Source: Alternaria dauci
Lineage: Eukaryota; Ascomycota; Dothideomycetes; Pleosporales; Pleosporaceae
Assembly (NCBI RefSeq): GCF_042100115.1
Contig: NC_091277.1
Span: 1,798,001-1,862,000, forward strand
Length of the DNA stretch: 64,000 nt
Direction: 5' to 3'
The position numbers and the translations under genes are program-made. The notes beneath the pieces were generated by a model. That model made no database searches. It was not told the DNA's origin and was given only the letters and a program-made list of their open reading frames with translations. This document shows, piece after piece, positions 32,245-42,464 of the stretch. Position 1 is the first letter of the stretch, and every line of letters starts with the position of its first letter.

Positions 32245-33751
32245 ATGCTCCAAATAATTGTAAGTACTACGGCCTCCAGAAACTAGCCGATCGGCAATGA
32301 CGACGGCCAATGTGAATTAGTCCCTTTTCACTTCAACATATCTTGTCGCAGAGGTACGGCACCGCCAGCATGCGCTGCCCGCACTACAACACTCCAACGT
32401 ACTGACCTTGACCTTCCAGGCTCTGGCTGTGGCCATGTCATTTGCCATTACCAGCGCGGCGGGCCTTGCGCGACTTCCACCTGTGTCGCGACGCGCCTCA
32501 TCCAGTCGCTTTTTCCTGCTTGCCCTCTCCGCCTCGCCATTGGCAGCGTCTGCCACTTCTAGTCCAGCATCGGGCCTCCGTTCGCAGCGCATGCCTTCCC
32601 AATTTGCACAGCCAACCTGCCCGCTCAACAGGGACACTTCTCCGGCCACGCTCGGCTTACGGTCCCTGCACTCGACCTCACACAACTGGCGGAGTACACC
32701 GCAGTACACCTACCACGTCGCGGCATCCTACTCAGCCAAGCAGGATCGCTTCAACGCGGAGCAAAATCTCTTCACGCAGCCTCTGCATGACCCCAGCATC
32801 AGCAACGAGCATCTGCGCGACTGCAAAGAATCCATTGACAAGCGGAAACGGGCGAAAAGCGGTCAGGATGCTTTCTTTTTCAGCCAGGTGGGAAACACAA
32901 ACACGACAACATTTGGTGTAGCAGATGGAGTCGGAGGATGGGTCGAGTCTGGACTGGATCCAGCTGACTTCTCCCACGGCTTGTGCGAGTACATGGCTTG
33001 CGCGGCGCGCTCATGGCCACACGGTTTCAACACGACAGCGTTACACTCGAAGGACTTGCTTCAAGTTGCGTACGACGAGGTCACAGATGATGACAGCATC
33101 GAGGGTGGTGGTAGCACTGCATGTCTGGCTGTTGCAGAACCGGATGGCAATGTCGAGGTAGCCAACCTAGGAGACTCAGGATTCATGCACCTGGGATTGA
33201 ACGCAGTACGACACTTTACCCAGCCACAGACGCACGCTTTCAATACTCCGTATCAGCTTTCCAAAACTCCCCAACGCATGCTGGTGCAAATGGCTGTGTT
33301 TGGAGGCCCTTCCACCCTTTCGGATCTACCCAAGGAGTCGAGTATAACGCACCACAAAGTACGCCATGGCGATGTCCTCGTCTTCGCAACCGATGGTGTG
33401 TGGGACAACCTGAGCCCGCAGGATGCGCTCGGTATCGTCAGTCGTCACATGATTGATCTGGGTGCTTGGGTTGAGAAAGATGGCACCATTGAAGTTGGAC
33501 AGGATCTAGCGAAGCTGGTACAGGCCAACTCGGCTCGCAAAGCCGATAGCTCATCCCTCCAAGCCAAAGTGGCGGTTGCGATTGCAAAGGAGGCCAAAGT
33601 AACGGGGCTGAACACTCGTCGGGATGGTCCGTTCGCTAAAGAAGTGCAAAGGTACTACCCTGGAGAAAACTGGCATGGCGGCAAACCGGATGACATTGCT
33701 GCTGTGGTAGCTGTCGTGCTCGAGGATGCCCCTCAGCGAGCAAAACTGTGA
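32245..33751 (+). CDS. PTC7: PP2C-type phosphatase, Ptc7 family (mitochondrial)
   Basis: I predict two exons, 32245-32259 (15 nt) and 32420-33751; 448 residues. Metal-binding motifs are 'FGVADGVGGW', 'STACLAVAE...VANLGDSGF', 'VLVFATDGVWDNL' and 'GGKPDDIAAVVAVV', all complete. The N-terminus is hydrophobic and Arg/Ser-rich without acids, fitting a mitochondrial presequence. Yeast Ptc7 dephosphorylates coenzyme Q pathway proteins in mitochondria. The tiny first exon (MLQII) ends at a perfect GTAAGT donor and joins in frame to an exon starting just after TTCCAG. If the intron is kept, the next in-frame start is the ATG at 32435, which gives a 438-residue form. A second, more divergent family member lies at 55.4 kb. 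Confidence 0.88.
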
Positions 33752-34576
33752 TTAAATGCATTAGACCTCTGTTGTTTGGCTGCATGGGTAGGCGATGGCG
33801 TTTTGGAGAAGATTCACGCTCGGGATCGGAGGCGTATCTGCTCATAGAACTATGGTTTGGTAATGTTGTTAGCCATTTGCATCGTTTGTGGAGGTTATGG
33901 ATTCTGAAAAGCAGACAGAAACGTTAGAAAACAGTTGACGTGAATATGACCATTGAATATTGTGTCCTGTGCAAGCTTGCAAATGGGAGCACACCACGAG
34001 TACAGCCGGACTACGACATCTAGTCATTGTATTAGCATTGAGCGACATTCATCATTGAGACTAGAGCGATGAGTTTGAGTCACCCTTCCAGCAGTCAAAA
34101 CACTGAAGAGCAGGATGCACTGAAGAAGTGACAGTGTTGGCATCTACAGCTTACCTACCCACCATCGCTCTTGCGACTATGTACTCATCACCGATACAAC
34201 TACATTGATGTCATGCTTGATCGCAGGACACCCCATCGGACGCCCTGGACAGTGCTGTAACGTTGAAGCTCAGACAAGCAACACAGATCACACGCTCAAG
34301 CTAGTCGTGGTTTGGATGACAGGCTTTTTGACGTCAGGGTGCACCTCGGCTGTTTGTTTGTCGCAGTTACCGTAGCAACGCGACCCACGCGAGTCTCAGA
34401 ATCGCGCGCTACCAAAGTATCGATGAGCGGCCAACTTCACCCCATCCTTACCACGAAACCAAACGCCTGCCTTCCGGATGCATGCGCAACTAACCCACAG
34501 CCAACAATCGCTATCCACGTAACCCGACGAGAACATATATAGGCACGCGCGTCCGCAATCTCGACGCGACCCTGGA
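33752..34576. other. Intergenic: PTC7 3' flank and MPS1 promoter
   Basis: About 0.8 kb with no supported gene. A T/A-rich 3' flank runs to about 33960. A 'CATATATAGG' TATA-like element lies at 34533-34542, roughly 35 bp upstream of the MPS1 start codon. Confidence 0.5.
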
Positions 34577-36421
34577 ATGGCTACCCTTTCTCCCACGCCC
34601 TCGTATGGGGGTCGCATGCGTGCGCATTCCTCGATACGCCCCAGGAGAGACTCTCCACTGTCAGTATTGGGGCAGTCACAGGGCTTCTCGGCAGATGCGC
34701 CCATGATGCAGAACATCAACATTGGCGACAGCTCAGACGACGAGATACCGCAACCCATGAAGCTTAGCGCTTTGACGACTGCACTACTTGCGCAAGGAAG
34801 TGACGTCGACTCGCCTGAGAAGAGGAAACCAAAGCTGAAGATCTCGCGCAATGCATCTCCTGGCTCCAACACGCCAGTCCAAGACACCGTTACACCTGCA
34901 CCAAGTTTGCGAATAAAGAGAGTACCACTACGCGGTGCGCCCATGAGGAGATTTCGGAGGACACCTCAGAGCGAAGAAGAGCACAATCCCTCCCAAGATC
35001 AGGAAAACATGCCCATCTCAGCTGTCAAGGCGCAGCCTGAGAACGTGCCCGATTCCGTCTTGAAGGTCACCGGCTCTGTCATGAAGGTGGCAGAGGATCG
35101 CCACATGCAGCCACCCCCAGAGCACCAGTCACCCATACAACGATCCTCGCAGCAACAAGAGAACCAAAGGCCACTCCAGGCGCTGGACGCAAACACACCG
35201 CGAAGACCAGCACCTCCACCTCCCCCGAAAATGTCAGTGCTCGAGACGGCGACCACTGCTGCCGGAGCGGCGACAACAAAGACCAGGGAGAGAAAGAAGA
35301 GGAGCACATTGTCGGTCAATGGCAAGCACTACTCCCAAATGGACAGGATCGGGCGAGGAGGCAGTTCGGCTGTTTACCGTGTCATGGCAGAGAATTTCAA
35401 GCTATTGGCACTGAAGAGAGTCAAGCTTGAAGATGCAGACGAGGCCACTGTGCGCGGCTTCAAGGGCGAGATTGACCTGCTGCAGAAGCTCAAGAACGTT
35501 GACCGCGTTGTAAGACTATACGATTGGGAGGTGGACGAGCAACGGCAGGTGCTCAGTGTGGTATGTACATTCTGAGAGAAGGCAAAGCACAATACTAACA
35601 TCTGCCAGCTCATGGAACTCGGAGAATCCGATCTTGCCCGCATAATACGAATGAAACTCGACCCCGCTGATGGCGACGGCAAACTAGACCTGAGCTTTAC
35701 ACGCTACTACTGGAAGGAAATGCTCGAATGCGTCGGAGCAGTTCACGACCACGACATTGTCCACTCGGATCTCAAACCCGCAAACTTCCTCCTCACATCG
35801 GGCCGCTTGAAGCTCATCGATTTTGGCATCGCAAACGCCATCGAGGTTGACCACACTGTGAATGTGCACCGAGATTCACACATTGGCACCCCAAACTACA
35901 TGTCGCCAGAATCGCTCGAAGATTCCGCTGGCGGCGCCCGAGGCCTCTTGTCCAACGGCAACGGCTCCAAAGACATGGCTTTGGGGAAGCCCTCTGACGT
36001 TTGGAGTCTTGGCTGCATCCTCTATCAAATGGTCTACGGCCGCCCTCCTTTCGCACACATTACAAACCAAATGGCGCGTGTCCTGGCCATTGTAAACCGC
36101 GACTACAAGATCGATATTCCTGATCTCGGTGTCGGCGACGTTCGTGTCCCTCCAGGCCTCAAGGCGACACTACGTCGTTGCTTGCAACGCGACGCCTCGC
36201 GCCGACCAAATGTAGCTCAGCTCTTGGACGAAAGAGATCCTTTCCTGTATCCCGATGGCGGCGATGACCTCAGAATACCGCAAGAGTTGCTCGGTCAGAT
36301 CATCCAAAGAGTCGCAGATCGGTTTAGAGATCCGAATAAAAGCCCCCCTACTGATGATGAGATTCGTCAGTATCCTGCAAGTTTCTATGAGAAGATTAGA
36401 CAGTTACTGGAGAGTGACTGA
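34577..36421 (+). CDS. MPS1: Mps1/TTK dual-specificity protein kinase
   Basis: Two exons, 34577-35560 and 35609-36421, with a 48-nt intron; 598 residues. The N-terminal 250 residues are disordered and Ser/Pro/Gln-rich, with many SP and TP sites. The kinase domain (about 252-540) has a glycine loop 'IGRGGSSAVY' (258-267), lysine in 'LALKRV' (280), catalytic loop 'HSDLKPANF' with Asp382, 'DFG' at 399-401, and 'GTPNYMSPES' in the activation segment. The DLARIIR and HSDLKPAN sequences are typical of Mps1/TTK. Mps1 drives the spindle assembly checkpoint at kinetochores and, in yeasts, spindle-pole duplication. The intron falls in the hinge region between 'QVLSV' and 'LMELGESDL'. Confidence 0.94.
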
Positions 36422-37276
36422 TCTTTTCTTTGTCGTCTGTTTATGAGGTTGATCCTCGATGCTCCATTTTTGGGTGTCGCCATTTTCTGTTCTTGGACAG
36501 CAACGCTTTGCTCTCTTTGTTCTCTCTTTTCCTTTTCTTTTGTTATCATGATAACTCGGCGTTGGGTTTCAATCTTGAAAGGGGGGGTGTTTTTTTTTTG
36601 CTTGTTGCATCTGCCTGCTTTTGGCTACCTTCTTATTACCCCCCTCTTTTTTTCTTTGTGGCGCGTTCAAGCGTCGTATTCTCCCCAAAAGGCGTTCCAT
36701 TTGTTTAGCATCGGCGCTTTGTATCTTGGCTCTGGGACGAACTGGTAAATGGCTTTTACGAATGGCGGTCTGGCTCTAGTCGCACACGGTCTCCTTGTTT
36801 TTGTATATACCCGTTTTGGAGACGTTGAGAAATCAACCCCTTTGATCGTTCATTTGAAGACTTGATGATGCGGGTATGACTGTGATCCCTGACAGATAGC
36901 GCAAGACATAGACTGGTTGACTTTGGTTGTGCATGGTGCACTTTTGACGCAGCAATGCTTCTGCAGTGTAGGAGCCAGATGATGGTTGTCACGTTTATGT
37001 AAGAGGCTCTTCTAGAGATGCTGGTTAAACACCCTCGCGAGTAATTGTACATGGCTAGGTGCAGTGTCTTGGTTTGAACACAGACACGTCTGTAGAGATA
37101 GTAATTGAGATAGAGGATATTCGGTATAGAAACATGACCGCTGCTTCACGAGCTCCCAAACGCCACATGAATGCTCTACATCCCATAAAAACGCCGTCGC
37201 AATGCTACCGTCTCTATTGAAACATACTACCCAAACTTCATAACCCAAGAAGACCGAAGTCTAAAAGGAGGTCCAA
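36422..37276. other. Intergenic, convergent 3' flanks of MPS1 and TAF7
   Basis: The first 300 bases downstream of MPS1 are strongly T-rich (runs of up to nine T near 36590-36600), consistent with a 3' untranslated region and poly(A) signals. The frames open here are low-complexity and not called. Confidence 0.5.
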
Positions 37277-38956
37277 TTATTCATCCGCCTCCTCGTTTCC
37301 GAGCTGCTTACGCTTGATTGCAAGATCGGCCTTTTGCTTGTCGATCTGGGTCTGTACACGCTTCTTGAAGAGGACGTTGGTCTGCCTGTCCCGTGCTTCT
37401 GTACTCTGAATAATGGCCTTCTCCAACTCTGCAATCTCACCCCGGAGTTGCTCTTGACGTTGCTCTTCAGCCGCGGCGGCTTCGTCCACCTCGTCGACGT
37501 CCTCGTCAGAGTCTGCATCGTCATCGTCATCGTCGTCGTCTGCAGAAGTCGCTGCTGCAGGGGTAGAAGCCGCAGTCTCGGTTTCGGCGGCGCCGTTGCC
37601 GTTCTGACCCAGGGCGTGCATAGCGACATCGTGAGCGGTCGTGGGAGTGCCGACCTGTTCAACTTGCACGTTGTTGTTACCAGCGAGCAAGGCGTTGAGC
37701 TGATCGTTGTCGCCCTGGAACTCGACCTCGTCATCCATGAGTCCTTCAGCAAGCATCTGCTCCAGTTGATCAGCATCCATTTCCTCCACCTGGGTGGCAT
37801 CTGCCATCTCCTCGTCGTCCTCAACCTCCTCTTCGGAACTTGACTCCTCTGAGCTTTCTGCCTCGCTGTCTACCATCTCATACTTTGTTGATACCGCATT
37901 CGCATCATTCTCTATCAGTCGGTTCAACTGCGCCTCGGCACGCTCAACATCAATGTATGATTTGCGAGGGCGGAAGCGCCGCTTGCGAGCCCACTTCATG
38001 GGTGGTGTCAGACCATGGGGAAACCGATGGGTGTCTGGAGAGATGTAGGAGGGGAGCGGAAACTTCCTAGCTTCGTCCTCGTTCTTAACTTCGTCCAAAA
38101 CTAGCAACATCTGGCATACGTCTGCAGTTTTGACCCAGTCCTTCTTGTTCCAACTCTTCAGCGACTCTATAACTGCGGGGAGCTCGACCATGGTCGCGGC
38201 GTACATGCGGTTCTGTATGGTGAGCATAGCTCGACGACCCTCGCGGTCGAAGAATCGGAAGTGTACGCCGGGCCCTCCCTGCGATATGCTCTTGCCGATC
38301 GTCTTCTCCTCGATGGACTTGCGCAGTAAATCGCAGTCTGGGCCGGGCTTCATGCGCAGCACAAACTGAGATTCAATAGCTGGGTCGGGTTCCGCCTCCT
38401 CTGCCTCACTGTCATAACCGACACCGTATGGTCTGACTGGCGGCTTTCCTGCACCTTTGACTTTGAGGATAGCAGTACTGGGTCTCGCTGAGCCCATGGC
38501 ACCCTTTGGTTTGATAGAGAGCTTGATAGACTGGGTGCGGTTGTGCGACTTGATCGGCTGTGGTGGAGGTTGTTCGACTGCGGCGTAATCGTCTTCGTCG
38601 TCGGTATCGTTAGCCATGGCGAGGCTCTTCGCGGTAGGCTTCGGTTTGCGCTTGGCGGCAGGTGAATCAAAATCATCACCACCATCTTCGCGTGCCCTCT
38701 TCTTGGGTCCAGGCTTTCCCGGAGGAATGACATTGCCGCTTTCGTCGAGTTTGGGCTTCTTTGTGTACTTGCGCTTCACCTTGGCCTCGCCATTCTGGCC
38801 ATCTGCAGATTCACCAGCCGCGGGGGTTGCAGGCTTGAGTTTTATTTTGAGGCCTCCTGGTTTTGGGGCAACAGGTGTGGGCGCGTCGGACTGGGGAGGT
38901 TCTGAGGGCGGCGCATCGCTGGGAGCGGCGTTTAAGTTCTTGAGTTTGAGCTTCAT
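37277..38956 (-). CDS. TAF7: TFIID subunit Taf7
   Basis: Single exon, 559 residues. The N-terminal third is basic and proline-rich (KLKLKN, KIKLKP, KRKYTKKPKLD). The TAFII55/Taf7 domain runs from about 195 to 345: 'ESQFVLRMKPGPDCDLLRKSIEE', 'FRFFDREGRRAMLTIQNRMYAATMVELPAVIES', then 'GLTPPMKWARKRRFR'. An acidic region (ESSEESSSEEEVEDDEE; a run of eight Asp) and a C-terminal coiled coil follow. Taf7 is a TFIID subunit that binds Taf1 and regulates its activity during initiation. It sits head to head with TAF3, another TFIID subunit, 316 bp away. Confidence 0.94.
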   Translation of the reverse strand: MKLKLKNLNAAPSDAPPSEPPQSDAPTPVAPKPGGLKIKLKPATPAAGESADGQNGEAKVKRKYTKKPKLDESGNVIPPGKPGPKKRAREDGGDDFDSPAAKRKPKPTAKSLAMANDTDDEDDYAAVEQPPPQPIKSHNRTQSIKLSIKPKGAMGSARPSTAILKVKGAGKPPVRPYGVGYDSEAEEAEPDPAIESQFVLRMKPGPDCDLLRKSIEEKTIGKSISQGGPGVHFRFFDREGRRAMLTIQNRMYAATMVELPAVIESLKSWNKKDWVKTADVCQMLLVLDEVKNEDEARKFPLPSYISPDTHRFPHGLTPPMKWARKRRFRPRKSYIDVERAEAQLNRLIENDANAVSTKYEMVDSEAESSEESSSEEEVEDDEEMADATQVEEMDADQLEQMLAEGLMDDEVEFQGDNDQLNALLAGNNNVQVEQVGTPTTAHDVAMHALGQNGNGAAETETAASTPAAATSADDDDDDDDADSDEDVDEVDEAAAAEEQRQEQLRGEIAELEKAIIQSTEARDRQTNVLFKKRVQTQIDKQKADLAIKRKQLGNEEADE

Positions 38957-39272
38957 CCTGAGCGACTAGACGCGAGGTTTTCTTGTTTACGACGGCGATA
39001 CTCGAGTACGCGCGTGCGAGCGCGACATTTGCGAGAATGTGCGATAGGGTGGAAGCTGGGGTAGGTGAGTCGGAGTGGTTCACGCTGCATGCGGCTTTGG
39101 TCTTGGCAGGCGCCGTCGTGAAGGGCCAAAGCTTTCCCATCGCGTCCCTTCACCTTCCCGAGCACTCATCTGCGCCCGAGCACTACCACCATGCGCCTGC
39201 TGTTTCCACCGTAACAGCACGACACCGACCGACCGGGCCTCTGCATATCACCTCTCTCACGTAAATGCAAGC
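38957..39272. promoter_or_regulatory. Bidirectional promoter TAF7 (-) / TAF3 (+)
   Basis: 316 bp lie between the two start codons. The right half is pyrimidine-rich on the plus strand (CTTCACCTTCCC, CACTACCACC), as expected for the TAF3 leader. Both products are TFIID subunits, so shared control is plausible. Confidence 0.6.
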
Positions 39273-40066
39273 ATGTCCCAGAACGACCTCTTTCTCAACT
39301 TGCTGCGGCCCGCCGTCCTCCACATTCTACGCGCAACGGGCTTCCAGCATGGCAAACCTTCGGCTGTCGACACCATCGTAGACCTCACGGCGCGATACTT
39401 GTCGCTGCTGGCAGAGCGTACAGCCTACAATGCCTTTTCAAATCACAACGACCTCACGCCAAACGTTAGTGACGTGCGCATGGCAATGCAGGACTGCGCC
39501 CTCCTCGTGCCGACCATGACAGCAGGCGAGGAACTCTGGAAGGAGATACTGCGCAAACCCCTCGATGAATACAACGAAGAGACGGGCGCCCGCGAGAACG
39601 AGGCAGCCCGGCGCGACGCCGAGGACACAGCAGACGTGACTGAATTCATCGAATGGGTCAAGGGTGATCAGAACAAAGAGATCAGGCGCATAGCAGGCAT
39701 CTACAAGCCCGTAGCCACGAACCCAACCGAGCAGCTGGATCAGGAAGAAATGGAGGACTATTTGAATAGTATGTCTCAACGCCGTGTATCACGGCTGCAG
39801 GCCCGCTAACACCTTTTCTAGCCCTCATGAAGAAACACAGCAAGACCGGCGTCGAATCACGCTTCCAAGGCACTGTTCTAGGTGTTCCAGCCGAGCCCAA
39901 GACCATCAAAATCGAAGGAGGAGGTGCGGAATCCATAGAAGAGTGGAATCGCAGAACCCGCGAGAGAGCCGCCAAAGCAGCAGAGCTGAAACGGGAGAGC
40001 CGTGAGACGACCAATCACGTCGAGACCAGAGAGCCTTCAGAAGACGTCGTCATGGAAACGGAATGA
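39273..40066 (+). CDS. TAF3: TFIID subunit Taf3 (histone-fold protein)
   Basis: Two exons, 39273-39768 and 39822-40066; the 53-nt intron has GTATGT, GCTAAC and TTCTAG. 246 residues. The N-terminus is a Bromo_TP histone fold (about 1-85): 'LLRPAVLHILRATGF', 'AVDTIVDLTARYLSLLAERTAYNAF', 'DVRMAMQDC'. The rest is charged and helical, with an acidic end. In TFIID, Taf3 pairs with Taf10 through this fold. Taf8 has a similar fold, but the short length and lack of a Taf8 C-terminal domain favour Taf3. There is no PHD finger, as usual for fungal Taf3. Confidence 0.78.
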
Positions 40067-40717
40067 TACCTCATTGTCCATCATACAAGCATAGCGAAGG
40101 CGTTTGGGCACGAAACATTTTTTACGGCGTCATGGAATATCAGGGTTGGTGGGCTGCGGGCTTTGTAGCCCACAGGTTGCTTCACGTTATTCCGCAGTTC
40201 GAGCTTGTGTGCTCGGGTACCACACAGATGCGCTCCAAGCATAGTGGGCGCATCCATCTCCAACGTGTGTCATACTAAATCCAAATTCTGGTACCAGCAT
40301 TCTGTCGTTTCCCTACGAACTATAAGCAAGTAAACCTGGGAAGGTTGAGTGAAGTGCATAGGCCTTGTTACGCTAGTTTTCCGGCAAGCAAGCTTTGGGA
40401 CCGATCACGCACCTATCTAGTCCTCCCGTACCGATACCGATTACTACAACCAAAGACTAAAACGCGGCCTAGACGTTTGTTTTCCGCGTTCTCACATGAC
40501 GGCGGCGCGCGTGGGTGGGGCGGGAATGAATGACGGGCCCACCCCGCAGACGTCATAGTAATGGCAGGTAGCCAAAACAATATCCTTCAAACTGAAGCTT
40601 GAATTCTTGCATACAAACCCAATTGCAACTGAACTTCAACCTTACAATTTGTCTAATTGTATTGCAGATTGATACTTCGATTACACGTCTACCACAACTA
40701 CATCTACCAATTCCAAT
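40067..40717. other. Intergenic between TAF3 and the hydrophilic-protein gene
   Basis: About 0.65 kb. The last 120 bases before 40718 are rich in CAACT/ACCAAC motifs, typical of a highly transcribed fungal leader. No gene seen. Confidence 0.5.
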
Positions 40718-41333
40718 ATGTCCGGTCTCGATCCCAAAGGCGCGTCGCAGCCTTCCCTGGACCAAGCCTACACCACACCTGGCAACCCCGCGCAAAAAGA
40801 CCCCAAAGAGCAAGTCCAGACAGAGTTCAATGCCGCCGACAACTCAGCCAGTGTTGACCAACGCATCCCCACCAAGCAAGCTACCGATGCCGAAGGACTA
40901 CGAAACGCAAAGTTCGAGGAAGGCAAAGGTGTACACGGCGCACCAGCGGGCGAAGAGAGCAAAGGTCTGAGCCACGAAGATGTAGGCAGGCATAAGGAGC
41001 TAGATGGACAACAAATGGCTGCGCCGGGCGAGGGACGCGTTGCGGATGCGGTGGCCAAGGGAGGAAAGGGTATGGGTGGTGGTGGAGAACAGCCTGATTT
41101 AGCGAGTGACTTGGACAGGTAAGCACGCAGACCCTGGATTGAGATGTATCGAAAGTCCATGCTAACGATCAAACAGGAAGAAGGCCGAACAGGCCGACGC
41201 AAGAGAGGCTATCAAACAGTCAAAAAGCGAGGCGACACAAGCTGGCGGAGCATTGGGCCAGACTGGTGGCCCCGCCAACCCTGTCGACAACGCGACTCAG
41301 GGCGGTGGTAACTACCCCAACTCTAGCTACTAG
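40718..41333 (+). CDS. Small hydrophilic protein of unknown function (hydrophilin-like)
   Basis: Two exons, 40718-41118 and 41177-41333; 185 residues. The intron (58 nt) has GTAAGC, GCTAAC and AACAG. The protein has no Cys and no Trp, hardly any large hydrophobic residues, and abundant Gly, Ala, Gln, Lys, Glu and Asp. It has no predicted membrane segment or signal peptide. Recognisable blocks are 'GNPAQKDPKEQVQTEFNAADN', 'GLSHEDVGRHKELDGQQMAAPGEG' and a Gly-rich turn 'KGGKGMGGGGEQPDLASDL'. I recognise it only as a conserved fungal type without known function. Its composition resembles hydrophilins and LEA-like stress proteins; that is inference. Confidence 0.75.
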
Positions 41334-42464
41334 ACGTTTGATGCCAAAGATTGGACACGGGCTATACCTTGACATGTGTGGGACCATCGGGTGGTACCCA
41401 AAGCACAAAGTTATGGACTCAACGAACGGCTGGCCTGAATACAGGCGGCCAAAGCAACAGCAACAGCAACAACAACAACAGTATTCTAGGCAGATCCAAG
41501 TTATTTTGCCTATAATACATACATACGTCTGCCAATCTGATAATGTTCACATTCTGCAGATTCTGTTCTAATCAAATCTACCATCACATACGTATCTGCA
41601 CTTGTCAAACATGAACCATCTTCCCACTGACACAAAATAGTTCTATGGAAGTTTGCATGCACGATCGATTGTGTATGTGCATCTAGGATTGAACTACGCC
41701 CAGACATTCAGACAACCCCAGCATGGCTCGTAACGGCTTTATTGCGCCTATGGGGCTATGTTCGGGTGAAGTGGATACCAGAAATGACATGTCTTGGTAT
41801 GGAACGTCTAGTAAGACGGGTTGTCTGTTGTGCTGTATTGTGCATATGCATATAATGCTTAAAGAAAAAGAAAAAAGGGATGTGTGGAGTATCCACTACC
41901 GCACTAACGTACAACGATCGTGATGTGACCCAATATGGACAAGTATCATGTGGTGGATGAGTATGCAAATGATATGCGAGGATGAGAGCAGATCGCTGGT
42001 ATCAAGGGAGTATCAGCAAGAAAGAACAGTCATCTTGTTGAACATCACAGTCAGCCATGCGAGCAAATTTGAGTTATTCTATATTTTACTTTCTTTGAAG
42101 CCCGGCAGCAGACGCCACACACGGACATTAATGGTATGATAACAACATCAATGCATGATGCAAATGTGTATCTCCCCAGCAGCACGGCATAACCGAGTGC
42201 TCACTCGTTCTCTATCAGCTAAGAAAAAAAAAACGCAACGCTGCAAGCGGCTTCGATCATGTACGGCGCGAGCGTGAGAAAACAAAAAAAGTACGAAAAC
42301 GCCACGATGCGGACCTACCACAGCCGCTCCATGGGAAGACGAACTGGTGGTCTCAGGCATCAAACTCCAGAAAAAGCAAAGCCCAGACCCAACGTTATGT
42401 ACATCAGCGGCTCAACGAGCAAAGGAGAGGGAGGACGGGGGAGAGAGGGAGAAGGAAGAAGCGC
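41334..42464. other. Intergenic, convergent 3' flanks (1.1 kb)
   Basis: Lies between the hydrophilic-protein gene (+) and the C2H2 gene (-). It includes a CAA/CAG tract and AT-rich stretches (for example 42060-42140) but no supported gene. Confidence 0.5.
41454..41481 (+). repeat. (CAA/CAG)n trinucleotide tract
   Basis: About 28 bases of alternating CAA and CAG units, 120 bp after the stop of the hydrophilic-protein gene, probably within its 3' untranslated region. It is not in a called reading frame. Confidence 0.9.

Noticed and set aside
37261..37824. 187-codon minus-strand ORF overlapping the end of TAF7
   Set aside because: It is an alternative frame of the acidic Asp/Glu repeats of TAF7, which produces Thr/Arg-rich shadow translation.
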